The position numbers were made by a program, and so were the translations under genes. From Thermohalobaculum sp039815685 (lineage in GTDB: Bacteria > Pseudomonadota > Alphaproteobacteria > Rhodobacterales > Rhodobacteraceae), in the NCBI GenBank assembly GCA_039815685.1, contig JBCBYV010000016.1, positions 42,235 through 106,234 of the forward strand: a stretch of DNA of 64,000 nucleotides. The letters run 5' to 3'. The notes below the pieces were generated by a model that saw only the letters and a list, made by a program, of their open reading frames with translations, had not been told where the DNA came from and searched no databases. Positions 38,203-46,766 of the stretch are shown piece after piece. Position 1 is the first letter of the stretch; every line of letters begins with the position of its first letter.

Positions 38203-39438
38203 ATGACTGCCTCAGAGACCCTCAGTCAGATCTCACGCCGCGATCTGCTTAAGGTTACGGGTCGCTTCGGACTGACCTCCACCATCATGGCGGCCGGCGG
38301 TCTGGCCGGAACGGTCAGCCTCAGCTCGCTCGCGCGCGCTGCCGAATCGACCTACGAGAAACGCTTTGCGAAGGAAGCGAAACACACGCTGAAGTTCGGC
38401 GCGGCGGGCTTCAACGCGCGCAACCTGCTGATCGAGCGTGCCGGCTGCCTGGAGTTCGCGCGCGATCTGGAAGAGCGGACTGAGGGCGAGATCCGGGTCG
38501 AGTTCATCGGCGACAACCAGATCTGCGGGCAGCTCAACTGCGCGGAGAAGACGCAGCTCGGCATCACCGACATCTATGCCGCCTCGACGCAGAACTCGGC
38601 CGGCTCGACGCCGTATCTGAACATCCTCGACTACGCCTACATGTTCCCAAGCAGAGCGTCGCAGTACTACTTCTTCTACAGCCCCGAGAGCCAGCGCATC
38701 CTGCGCGACCCGATGGAGAAGCGGCACGGGCTGAAGTTCCTGTTCACCCATGCGGAGTTGCGCGGCATTCAGCTCGGCCTCGGCTGGCAGGAGAAGCCGA
38801 CCGTGAGCAAGCTCGAGGAGATCTTCGGCACGAAGAACCGGGTCACGGGCACACAGCTTGGGCGGATCGCGATGCAGCAGCTCAACCTCAACCCAGTGCC
38901 GGTGGCTTGGGAAGAGACGCTGGATGGGCTGAAGCAGGGCCTGATCGACGGGGCCGAAACCTGGGCCTCGGCCGTGGCCTATGCCAACATGTCGCCGGTG
39001 GTCAGCCAGTGCGTGGATCTCGAGTTTTTCTGCGGGACCGAGCACACGGCGATGTCGTCGAAGGTCTTCGATGCGATGGAAGGCCATCTGCAGGATGCGA
39101 TCATGGAATCCGCCTATCTCGCGCAGGTCCATGTCCAGGCCGCGAACGAGGCCGCGCTGGTGAAGACCGTCGGCTACTCGGATCCGCAGCTTCCGAACAC
39201 GATCTTCGCGAAGGACAATGTCCGGATGGCGTTCCTTCCGGCGGATCAGAAGAAGATGGCCGAGGAAATGTGCTCGCCCGAGTTCCAGCCCGAGCCCTGG
39301 GCGCAATGGCGCGAGCGGCTCAATCAGTGGGCCGGTGGTATCGACACCTACACCGAGATCCACCGTGTGGCGCGCGAGATCCCTGCTGATATGCTGCCCG
39401 AGAATGTCGAGCCGCGGCGCTGGTGGCGCTCGGCCTGA
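38203..39438 (+). CDS. iseK: TRAP transporter substrate-binding protein, probable isethionate-specific
   Basis: A 411-residue DctP-family binding protein with a textbook twin-arginine signal, SRRDLLKVTG at residues 11-20, followed by a hydrophobic region ending in ARA. The mature part shows the DctP pattern RNLLIERAGCLEFARDLEERT and a central substrate-arginine region. The ATG follows GGGAGAACGC. It heads the TRAP operon and is divergent from the isethionate dehydrogenase gene. The name reflects that context; DctP proteins bind many acids. Confidence 0.85.
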   Translation: MTASETLSQISRRDLLKVTGRFGLTSTIMAAGGLAGTVSLSSLARAAESTYEKRFAKEAKHTLKFGAAGFNARNLLIERAGCLEFARDLEERTEGEIRVEFIGDNQICGQLNCAEKTQLGITDIYAASTQNSAGSTPYLNILDYAYMFPSRASQYYFFYSPESQRILRDPMEKRHGLKFLFTHAELRGIQLGLGWQEKPTVSKLEEIFGTKNRVTGTQLGRIAMQQLNLNPVPVAWEETLDGLKQGLIDGAETWASAVAYANMSPVVSQCVDLEFFCGTEHTAMSSKVFDAMEGHLQDAIMESAYLAQVHVQAANEAALVKTVGYSDPQLPNTIFAKDNVRMAFLPADQKKMAEEMCSPEFQPEPWAQWRERLNQWAGGIDTYTEIHRVAREIPADMLPENVEPRRWWRSA

Positions 39439-39451
39439 CGCTCAAGACGAC

Positions 39452-39477
39452 GGCGGGCGCCGAAAACGGTGCCCGCC
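39452..39477. terminator. Hairpin between TRAP binding-protein and small-permease genes
   Basis: GGCGGGCGCC and GGTGCCCGCC (39452-39461 and 39468-39477) pair with one wobble across a 6-nt loop, in the 87-bp gap. It is a likely attenuator that keeps binding protein in excess over permease. Confidence 0.5.
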
Positions 39478-39525
39478 GCTACCCATAACTGAGACCGGAC
39501 AAACCGGCTCGCCTGGAGGAACCCC

Positions 39526-40194
39526 ATGGAAACCCTGTTCACCGATGGCGCATCGGTGGTGTCGTCGCTGTTTTCGAACGACGCCTGGGCGATGAGCCAA
39601 GCTCTTCGCACGGCAGGCGCCTGGCCTGTCGGCCTCGTTGCAATGCTGCTCGGTGCCGGGCTGCTCCTCATCATCTACAAGATCGTGCCGCTCGTGGATC
39701 GCCATCTCGAACGAACGGTCATGGTCTGGACCTATCTGCTGATCGCCGGCGTGATTTTCGTGGAGGTTTTTCGCCGCTTCGTACTCAGCGAGCAGGCGCC
39801 TTGGTCGACCACACTGCCGCCCTTCCTCTTCCTAATCATGACCTGGATCGGCTGCTCTTATAACATCCGGCTGCGCACCCATCTGGCTTTCGCCGAGTTC
39901 AGGATGAACATGGGACGGAAGGGACAGCTTGGCTGCCTGATCCTCGACGCGGTGCTTTGGCTCACCTTCTGCTGGATCGTGGTGGTCACCTCCTCGCGCG
40001 TGGCAGCCAACTCCGCATCGAACTTCCAGATACTGCTCGGCACGGACAGCGTGCTGCAGTGGTGGTTCCTGGTCACCGTCCCGCTCGCCTTTACGATGAT
40101 GGCGACGCGGGTGATCGAGAACCTGCTGGAAGACCTCGACAATTACCGCAATGACCGCCCGCTGATCCAGCCGGCCGTCATCGGCGCGGACTGA
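39526..40194 (+). CDS. iseL: TRAP transporter small permease, DctQ type
   Basis: A 222-residue protein with four main hydrophobic segments, longer than the usual 160-180 residues owing to an N-terminal extension that includes an additional helix. It lies 11 bp before the large permease gene and follows CTGGAGGAACCCC. It stabilises the large permease and presents a docking face for the binding protein. Confidence 0.87.
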   Translation: METLFTDGASVVSSLFSNDAWAMSQALRTAGAWPVGLVAMLLGAGLLLIIYKIVPLVDRHLERTVMVWTYLLIAGVIFVEVFRRFVLSEQAPWSTTLPPFLFLIMTWIGCSYNIRLRTHLAFAEFRMNMGRKGQLGCLILDAVLWLTFCWIVVVTSSRVAANSASNFQILLGTDSVLQWWFLVTVPLAFTMMATRVIENLLEDLDNYRNDRPLIQPAVIGAD

Positions 40195-40205
40195 GGGAGG
40201 CGGCC

Positions 40206-41570
40206 ATGACAGATGGAACCCTGATCACCCTCATCTCCCTCGGCGTCACGATGCTCTTCATGCTCGGCGTGCCGGTCTTTCTGGTGATCGCGTATTGGGT
40301 GGTCGGCTGCAGCTTCGTGCTCGGCATGACGCTCGACAATATCGGTGCCGCCCTCTCGGACGTCTTCACCGATGGCTTCGCGCTTCTTGCAATGCCGCTC
40401 TTCATCCTGACCGGAGACCTCATCAACAAGTCCGGCATCGCGAGGCGATTGTCCGACTTCGCCTATGCGTGCCTCGGCTGGCTGCGAGGCGGCCTCGCCA
40501 TGGCGTCGCTCGGTGCCTGCGGGCTCTTTGCCGCGATCTCGGGCTCGAACTCGGCCACCACCGCCACCATCGGCTCCATGCTCCATCCGGAGATGGTGAA
40601 GGGCGGCTATGACGAGCGCTTCTCGGCCGCAACCGCCGCTGCGGGCGGCACGGTCGGCATCATCATCCCGCCGTCGATCATCTTCATCGTCTACGGGTTC
40701 CTCATGAACCTGCCGATCTCGGACCTGTTCGTCGCCGGCATCATTCCGGGCACGATGATGGTCGTGGGCATGATGCTCGCTTGCTGGATCCTCTGCGTTC
40801 TCAACAAATGGGGCTATCTGATCGCCCTCGACTTCAGCCGCGTCGCCAAGACTGCGCTTGGCGCCTGGCTCGGCTTCTTCGCCATCGGCCTCGTGCTCTG
40901 GGGGATCTACACGGGCAAGTTCTCACCGACCGAGGCTGCGGGCGTGACCGTGGGCTTCTGCATCATCGTGGGCCTCATCTCGCTCCCGATCTTCGCCCTG
41001 ATGGGACGACCGTCCCATGACCGGCCGCATCAGGAGAAGAGCTATGGCGAGATGCTGGTGGTCGAGGGTTTCAAGCCGACCGAGATCCCTGCGATCACCA
41101 TGCGCTCGGCCCAGATCACGGGCATCCTCGCCCCGCTCATCGCCATCTCCGTGGTGATGCAGCAGATCCTGTCGCTCCTCGGCGCGCAGGAGGTGATCGG
41201 GAACTTCGTGACCTCGATGGGCGGCTACCACGCAGTGCTCTTCACCGCGATGGCCATCGTCTTCGTCTCGGGCATGATCCTGGAAAGCTTGCCGGTGACG
41301 ATCATCCTCGCCCCGATCCTTGCACCCATCGCGGCATCGGTCGGTGTTGATCCGATCCACTTCGCCGTGATCTTCCTCGTCGGCGCCTCGATCGGGTTCA
41401 TCACGCCGCCCTACGGGCTGAACCTCTATGTCGCGAGCGGTGTGACGGGCGTGCCTTACTTCCGGCTGCTCCGTTACTCGGTTGCCTATTTGGCGGCGCT
41501 GTTGACGGTGTGGATCATCGTGGCGCTGACGCCGGAACTGACCTCCGCGCTCTTGCCCGAGCGGGGATAG
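40206..41570 (+). CDS. iseM: TRAP transporter large permease, DctM type
   Basis: A 454-residue permease with about 12 hydrophobic segments. Its DctM motifs include AMPLFILTGDLINKSGIARRL, GAISGSNSATT-like AAISGSNSATTAT, and VGIIIPPSIIFIVYG. It catalyses sodium-coupled uptake of the ligand delivered by the binding protein and completes the three-gene transporter. The name follows the isethionate context. Confidence 0.9.
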   Translation: MTDGTLITLISLGVTMLFMLGVPVFLVIAYWVVGCSFVLGMTLDNIGAALSDVFTDGFALLAMPLFILTGDLINKSGIARRLSDFAYACLGWLRGGLAMASLGACGLFAAISGSNSATTATIGSMLHPEMVKGGYDERFSAATAAAGGTVGIIIPPSIIFIVYGFLMNLPISDLFVAGIIPGTMMVVGMMLACWILCVLNKWGYLIALDFSRVAKTALGAWLGFFAIGLVLWGIYTGKFSPTEAAGVTVGFCIIVGLISLPIFALMGRPSHDRPHQEKSYGEMLVVEGFKPTEIPAITMRSAQITGILAPLIAISVVMQQILSLLGAQEVIGNFVTSMGGYHAVLFTAMAIVFVSGMILESLPVTIILAPILAPIAASVGVDPIHFAVIFLVGASIGFITPPYGLNLYVASGVTGVPYFRLLRYSVAYLAALLTVWIIVALTPELTSALLPERG

Positions 41571-41631
41571 GACCGGCAGAGTAGAGACGGTGCGGAGAGC
41601 GCGAGCCCTCCGCACCTAGTCTCAGGTCGGG

Positions 41632-43068
41632 TCAGAGGTCCCAGCCGCCGACAGACTTCACCTCGAGAAAGTCCTCGAGACCCCAGGTGCCGCCCTCGCG
41701 CCCATTGCCCGACTGGCGATAGCCGCCGAAGGGGGCGCCCGGACCGCGCGACTTGCCGTTGATCTCGACCATCCCGCTGCGGAGCGCCCGAGCCGACCGG
41801 CGGGCCTTCTCCACATCCTGGGTCTGGACGTAGTTGGTCAGGCCATAGGCCGTGTCGTTGGCCATCTCGATCGCCTGATCCTCGCTGTCGAAGGGCGTCA
41901 TGGCGAGGACGGGGCCGAAGATCTCCTCGCGCCACACGGTCATCTCTGCGTCCACATCCGCGAAGATCGTGGGCCGGGTGAAGTAGCCGCGGTTGAGCCC
42001 TTCGGGCCGCCCGGTGCCGCCCGCGATCAGCCGTGCACCCTCGTCGATGCCGGTCTGGATGAGACCCTGGATCTTCTCCCACTGCACGTCCGAGACGACA
42101 GGGCCGATCTGCCGGCCATCGATGTCGGCGGCGGCAACCTCGGTCTGCTCGGCCACGGCCTTCGCCGTCTCGACGGCCTGGTCATAGAGTTTGCGCTCGA
42201 CGAGCATGCGGGTCGGCGCGTTGCAGGACTGACCGGAGTTGTTGAAGCAGTGGCGCACACCGCGGGTCACCGCCTTTTCATCGGCATCGGCGAAGATGAT
42301 GTTGGCGCCCTTGCCGCCGAGCTCCAGCGTCACGCGCTTGATCGAGTCCGCCGCAGCCTTGGTGATCAGCTTGCCAGCACGGGTCGAGCCCGTGAAGCTC
42401 ACCATGTCCACGTCCGGATGCACCGAGAGCTGGCTGCCGACGCCCGGCCCGTCACCGTTCACCAAGTTGAAGACGCCTGCGGGAATGTCCGCGGCATCCA
42501 CGATCTCGGCGAAGATACAGGAGGAGAGCGGCGCCACTTCCGACGGCTTCAGCACCACGGTGCAGCCTGCGGCGAGCGCCGGGGCGACCTTCAGCACCAC
42601 CTGGTTCATCGGCCAGTTCCACGGCGTGATGAGCGCGCAGACGCCGATGGGCTCCATCAAGATCCGTGCGCCTGGGGCGTGGTCACCAAGGGCCCACTCG
42701 AAGTCGAACTCCTTGAGCGACTTGATCGTGTTCTGAAAGTGCCCGCTGCCGGCCGCGACCTGGGAGTGGCGCGCCAGCGCAATCGGCGCTCCCATCTCAT
42801 GGCTGATCGCCTGCGCCATGTCCTCGGCCCGGGCATCGTAGGCCGCCGCCAGCCGCTCAAGCGCCGCCAACCTTTCGGCCTTCGACGTCATCGACCAGGC
42901 CGGGAAGGCGGCCTTGGCGGCGGCAACGGCGGCATCGGTATCCGCCTGACCGCCGAGTGTGATGGTGGCGAAGGGCTCCTCGTTCGAGGGGTTCAGCACG
43001 TCGAGCGGCGTGCCCTCGAGCGGCGCGACCCAGGCGCCATTGATGTAGAATTGCCGTGCTTCCTGCAT
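41632..43068 (-). CDS. Aldehyde dehydrogenase family protein
   Basis: A 478-residue NAD(P)-dependent ALDH with PWNWPMNQVVLKVAPALAAG, the general base in LELGGKGANIIF, and the catalytic cysteine in NNSGQSCNAPTRM. The ATG follows CGGGAGGATACC. It converges with the TRAP operon and stands alone. It could oxidise sulfoacetaldehyde to sulfoacetate as an overflow route of isethionate breakdown, or act on an unrelated aldehyde; no sequence feature decides. Confidence 0.88.
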   Translation of the reverse strand: MQEARQFYINGAWVAPLEGTPLDVLNPSNEEPFATITLGGQADTDAAVAAAKAAFPAWSMTSKAERLAALERLAAAYDARAEDMAQAISHEMGAPIALARHSQVAAGSGHFQNTIKSLKEFDFEWALGDHAPGARILMEPIGVCALITPWNWPMNQVVLKVAPALAAGCTVVLKPSEVAPLSSCIFAEIVDAADIPAGVFNLVNGDGPGVGSQLSVHPDVDMVSFTGSTRAGKLITKAAADSIKRVTLELGGKGANIIFADADEKAVTRGVRHCFNNSGQSCNAPTRMLVERKLYDQAVETAKAVAEQTEVAAADIDGRQIGPVVSDVQWEKIQGLIQTGIDEGARLIAGGTGRPEGLNRGYFTRPTIFADVDAEMTVWREEIFGPVLAMTPFDSEDQAIEMANDTAYGLTNYVQTQDVEKARRSARALRSGMVEINGKSRGPGAPFGGYRQSGNGREGGTWGLEDFLEVKSVGGWDL

Positions 43069-43238
43069 GGTATCCTCCCGCCGGGCATCAGGCCCGGGCT
43101 CGTGGCTCCCCTGCGCCAGGCAAGTGGCGAGGGTATATGTGTGGATAAGCCCGTCGACGCGATCCTGGACCGTGTCTCCGGGATGTCTGCGAGGGACCCT
43201 AGGCAGGCGTCAGGTCAGTTGTCCAGCGGTGAGCGCGC

Positions 43239-43859
43239 TCACCAGCTAAAGATGCTCGGACCGACCGCCGCCCCGAGGGCCGAGACCAGCAGCACTGAGA
43301 GGCTGTGCGCCGAAAGTGCCGCCAGGCTATCCTCGATCGGACAGCTAAACGTGTAGGCGAGCGCGCCGATAGCCCCTGCGATGAGCCCGATCATGGCGCC
43401 AGCCGCGCGGGGCGAGGCGGGTGCTCCACGACGCATCGCAATGCTCAGCCAAAGGAAGGGCGCGATCGCCAGGATGCCGATGATCTCAGCACAATGGAGC
43501 ACATGATCCATGCGGAAAACGGTAACGTCCTCCCGCTGTCCGAGCCCTGCCATCAGCGCGACCATCGCTAGGAGGGCTGCCAGCGGGCCGCAGGTCGCCA
43601 GCATCGGCGCGGGCTCCGGAACGGCGAGACGCCGCGCGGACCAAAGCGCCGCCAGCGCCATCGCGACCCAGAAGAGCAGGCCCATCGCATCCTCGGCCGC
43701 GCCGCCAGCGCGCATGCCATAGAGCATCAGACAAAGCGGCATGGTGATCAGTGCCGCCAGAACCGTCGCCCGGCCAAGACCAACGCCGCGGAGTTGCGCA
43801 TCTCCCGGCCCGTCGGGCAGGTCGGCGGCAAGCCGGCAGATTAGGTCGTCCGTCTTCAT
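43239..43859 (-). CDS. nrsF: NrsF-family (DUF1109) membrane anti-sigma factor
   Basis: A 206-residue membrane protein with six hydrophobic segments and a short cytosolic N-terminus. Two cysteines, in LHCAEI and FSCPIED, correspond to the conserved periplasm-facing cysteines of NrsF, which hold the SigF sigma factor inactive until a metal or redox signal. Its ATG overlaps the sigma-factor stop (ATGA), as is usual for the pair. It lies divergent from the copper-bufferin operon, which SigF controls in Caulobacter. Confidence 0.87.
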   Translation of the reverse strand: MKTDDLICRLAADLPDGPGDAQLRGVGLGRATVLAALITMPLCLMLYGMRAGGAAEDAMGLLFWVAMALAALWSARRLAVPEPAPMLATCGPLAALLAMVALMAGLGQREDVTVFRMDHVLHCAEIIGILAIAPFLWLSIAMRRGAPASPRAAGAMIGLIAGAIGALAYTFSCPIEDSLAALSAHSLSVLLVSALGAAVGPSIFSW

Positions 43860-44452
43860 CGCAACGGCCTCGACCCGCTCTCGTTGGTCACCGACGCGTC
43901 GCCGTCCGCAAGGTTCGCGAGGCGTGCGAGGCCGCGATGGAAGGCTATCCGGACCGCCCCTTCGCTGATCCCGAACCGCTCGGCGCAGGCAGCGATCGTC
44001 ATGCCGTCGAGGCCCAATGCAGCCACCACCCCGCGTTCTCGCGACGGCAGCGCCGAGAGATGCCCCCGGACATCGCCGAACGCATCGAAGGTCGGGGCGG
44101 GCTGCGGTGCCGCGACCGTTTCGACAACCCGATCAAGACAATCCGAGGTCATCGCCCTCCGTCGTCCGAGCCGCCTCAGCGCATCGACCGTCTTGTAGCG
44201 AATGATCGCGTCGACCCATGGCCCAACCGCGCGTTCGGGCTGCCAAGTGTGCCGTTTGGTGTGAACCGCGACCAAGACGTCCTGCACGATGTCCTCCACA
44301 TCGTCCGGACCGGCGCCGGCGCGGGCGACGCGTGAGCCGGCATACCGCCTGACCCGCTCGGCGATGGAGGACAGAAGCTCCGCATAGCTCTTGCGGTCAC
44401 CGGCCATGGCCGCCTGCATCGCCATCGTCCACCGGGTCTCGCGTTCGTCCAC
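43856..44452 (-). CDS. sigF: ECF sigma factor, SigF-like
   Basis: A 198-residue ECF sigma factor with region 2 (AELLSSIAERVRRYAGSR to DIVQDVLVAVHTKRHTW) and a region 4 helix-turn-helix (GMTIAACAERFGISEGAVRI). It is co-translated with an NrsF-type anti-sigma factor and divergent from a DUF2282/MNIO operon, the arrangement known for copper-responsive SigF. The 226-bp intergenic region holds a candidate ECF promoter for the divergent operon. Confidence 0.9.
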   Translation of the reverse strand: MDERETRWTMAMQAAMAGDRKSYAELLSSIAERVRRYAGSRVARAGAGPDDVEDIVQDVLVAVHTKRHTWQPERAVGPWVDAIIRYKTVDALRRLGRRRAMTSDCLDRVVETVAAPQPAPTFDAFGDVRGHLSALPSRERGVVAALGLDGMTIAACAERFGISEGAVRIAFHRGLARLANLADGDASVTNESGSRPLR

Positions 44453-44565
44453 GGGCTTCTCCCGCCTCGCTCCTCACCCAGAAACCTCTGCCACAGCCGA
44501 GCATGGCATCGGCACACAAAGACGTCAGGGCATTCTTTCAGTCGATCACCTCGTCGTGAGACCGC

Positions 44566-44590
44566 GTAACGCCGTGCCCTCAGAGGCGAA
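44566..44590 (+). promoter_or_regulatory. Candidate SigF-type ECF promoter of the bufferin operon
   Basis: GTAACG at 44566-44571 and CGAA at 44587-44590 are separated by 15 bp and resemble the GTAAC-spacer-CGAA layout described for SigF-type ECF promoters. They lie about 90 bp before the precursor gene. This is a pattern match only, with no similar site found ahead of the sigma gene itself. Confidence 0.4.
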
Positions 44591-44678
44591 TAGAGGTCAT
44601 GTTGAACGCGGCGCCGCGGAGGCCATTCCGACGCACGGCGCTCGTCATTTTCGACATCTGCCTAAGGGAGAGTAAACC

Positions 44679-45002
44679 ATGTCGAGCAAGACCATGATCG
44701 TCACCGCCGCGGCCATCGCCACGGCCGTCGCTGCCGTCTCCGCGACCCACACGAAGCCGGTGCAGGCGCAGGCCAAGGAAAAATGCTACGGCATTTCGCT
44801 GGCCGGTAAGAACGACTGCGCCGCGGGCAAGGGCACGACCTGCGCCGGCACCTCCACGGTCGATTATCAGGGCAATGCCTGGACGCTCGTCCCGGCGGGC
44901 GACTGCCTGAAATACGGTGTCGATGAGCAGACCGCTGGCTTCGAGCTGCCGGGCGAGCGCAAGGGCTCGCTCGAGCCCCTGGAGCGCGACCTGCCCGCGT
45001 AA
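44679..45002 (+). CDS. bufA1: Bufferin-type RiPP precursor, DUF2282 family
   Basis: A 107-residue precursor with a Sec-type signal (hydrophobic residues 6-22, likely cleavage near AQA at residue 32) and a compact domain with four cysteines at positions 36, 47, 55 and 76, in KCYG, DCAAG, TTCAGT and DCLKYG. This is the DUF2282 pattern of BufA1 precursors, whose cysteines are modified by an MNIO enzyme into copper-binding heterocycles before export to the periplasm. The ATG follows AAGGGAGAG. The following genes encode the MNIO enzyme, its partner and a DoxX protein, making the assignment strong. Number and identity of modified cysteines are not visible. Confidence 0.9.
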   Translation: MSSKTMIVTAAAIATAVAAVSATHTKPVQAQAKEKCYGISLAGKNDCAAGKGTTCAGTSTVDYQGNAWTLVPAGDCLKYGVDEQTAGFELPGERKGSLEPLERDLPA

Positions 45003-45082
45003 TCGGCAGCACAATCTGCTACTACCGACACGGACACCGGGGATGTCCCCGGTGTCCTTCTACAACGGACGAGGGCGAACGC

Positions 45083-45952
45083 ATGTCACCCCAACCGCTC
45101 AACACGCTGCCCGCCGAAGCAGGCCTTCCGTTCAAGCACGCGCATTGGCCGGAGATCGAGGCTGCAGGCGGCGCAGCGGCATGGTTCGAGGTGCATGCCG
45201 AGAACTACATGGGCGCAGGCGGCCCGCCCCATCGCATGCTCGCAGCACTGTCTGAGCTCAGACCCGTATCGCTCCACGGTGTCGGACTCTCGATTGGTGG
45301 CGAGGGTCGGCTCGACCGTGACCATCTCGTCCGCCTGCGCTCCCTCGTTGAGCGCTACAACCCGGCCAGCTTCTCCGAACACCTGGCCTGGTCGACGCAT
45401 GAGGGCGTCTACTTCAACGACCTGCTGCCCCTGCCATACAACGAGTCGACGCTGGCCCGCGTGGCGGACCACATAGACGAGGCGCAGGAGACGGTGGGCC
45501 GCCGCCTGCTGCTGGAGAACCCGTCGAGCTATCTCGAGATGGCTGGTGCAACGATGGAAGAGATCGATTTCCTCGTCGCCGTCGCATCGCGGACCGGGTG
45601 CGGCCTGCTGCTCGATATCAACAACGTCTATGTCTCGGCGGTGAACCAGGGCTTCGAGCCGACCGACTATCTCGACCGCTTCCCGCTCCATCTCGTGGGC
45701 GAGATCCATCTCGCGGGCCACGCCGTCGAGATCGAGGCGGATGGCGGCAGGCTGCTGATAGACAGCCACGACAGGCGCGTCGATGAGGCGGTGTGGATGC
45801 TCTTCGAGCGGACGCTGACCAGTACCGGCCCCCTGCCTACGCTGGTCGAGTGGGATAACGACGTGCCCGACCTGCCGGTGCTGCTCGAAGAGGCGGCTGT
45901 TGCCGACCGCGCGCTCGCCCGCGCACGCGCCGGCGCCGTTGCGGCCGAGTAA
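45083..45952 (+). CDS. bufB: DUF692 multinuclear non-heme iron oxidase (MNIO), bufferin maturase
   Basis: A 289-residue TIM-barrel DUF692 protein with the expected metal-ligand motifs: WFEVHAENYMGAGG, SLHGVGLSIGG, SFSEHLAWS, LLENPSSYL, LLLDINNVYVSA, GEIHLAGHA, DSHDRRVDEAVW and LVEWDNDVP. MNIO enzymes use two or three iron ions to modify cysteines in RiPP precursors. It follows the DUF2282 precursor by 80 bp and is followed within 4 bp by the DUF2063 gene, which usually encodes the precursor-binding partner. Confidence 0.93.
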   Translation: MSPQPLNTLPAEAGLPFKHAHWPEIEAAGGAAAWFEVHAENYMGAGGPPHRMLAALSELRPVSLHGVGLSIGGEGRLDRDHLVRLRSLVERYNPASFSEHLAWSTHEGVYFNDLLPLPYNESTLARVADHIDEAQETVGRRLLLENPSSYLEMAGATMEEIDFLVAVASRTGCGLLLDINNVYVSAVNQGFEPTDYLDRFPLHLVGEIHLAGHAVEIEADGGRLLIDSHDRRVDEAVWMLFERTLTSTGPLPTLVEWDNDVPDLPVLLEEAAVADRALARARAGAVAAE

Positions 45953-45956
45953 GCCT

Positions 45957-46766
45957 TTGCGCCCCGCGCCAGAGACCGACCCAGACGATGCGTCGGGTGG
46001 AGCTTCTGGCGAAGCGTCGCTTGCCGCGGCACTTCTTCTGCCCAAGCGCCCGGCCCCGGTTGCCGTGAAGAACGCGCGGCGTTTCGCGGTCTACCGAAAC
46101 AATGTCGCCGTCGGGCTCATCGATGCTCTTGCCGCGACATATCCGGCGGTCGCGGCGCTGGTCGGGGAGACGTTCTTTCGCGCAGCGGCCCGAGAATTCG
46201 CACTCGGCAATCCACCCACGTCACCTGTGCTGATCAACTGGGGCGGGGCGTTTCCCGAGTGGATTTCGGCCTTCCCTCCGGCGGCGAGCGTTCCCTATCT
46301 TGGCGATGTCGCGCGCCTCGAATGGGCGTGGAACGAGGCTTACAATGCCGCGGAAGCATCGCCTGCGGATATCGCTGCACTTGCTGCCTTGTCGCCAGAG
46401 ACCGTTGCGAAGACGCGCATCGCCCTGCACCCCTCGCTCGCACTCGTCTCATCCAGATTCCCTGTAGTCTCGCTCTGGGGACAAGCCACCGGGCAGACGC
46501 CGCCTAACCAACTCGATCTGGCGACAGCCGAGACGGCCCTGATCGTGCGGCCTGAGGACACGGTAGAAGTACGCTCCATCGACCACGGCACGGCGGCGTT
46601 TCTGGAGAAACTGATCGAAGGTGGGACCATCGCCAATGCGGCGGCCGCCGCCGGTGGTGACGAGAACATCCTTGCGGAACGGATCGCCGGGCTCTTTCAG
46701 CACCGTCTTGCCACGCGGCTTCTGCCACCGACGATCGATCCCGCCGCCCTCAGGAGTTCCCCATGA
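45957..46766 (+). CDS. bufC: DUF2063 partner protein of the MNIO maturase
   Basis: The DUF2063 N-terminal domain is recognised by KNARRFAVYRNNVAVGLIDALAATYP followed by FFRAAAREFALGNPPTSPVL, with the family's DVARLEWAWNEAY helix further on. Such proteins bind the RiPP precursor and present it to the DUF692 enzyme. No ATG lies near the expected N-terminus. The TTG at 45957, 4 bp after the maturase stop, is the best guess, and the frame is open further upstream inside the maturase gene. The stop overlaps the DoxX start by four bases. Confidence 0.85.
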   Translation: MRPAPETDPDDASGGASGEASLAAALLLPKRPAPVAVKNARRFAVYRNNVAVGLIDALAATYPAVAALVGETFFRAAAREFALGNPPTSPVLINWGGAFPEWISAFPPAASVPYLGDVARLEWAWNEAYNAAEASPADIAALAALSPETVAKTRIALHPSLALVSSRFPVVSLWGQATGQTPPNQLDLATAETALIVRPEDTVEVRSIDHGTAAFLEKLIEGGTIANAAAAAGGDENILAERIAGLFQHRLATRLLPPTIDPAALRSSP

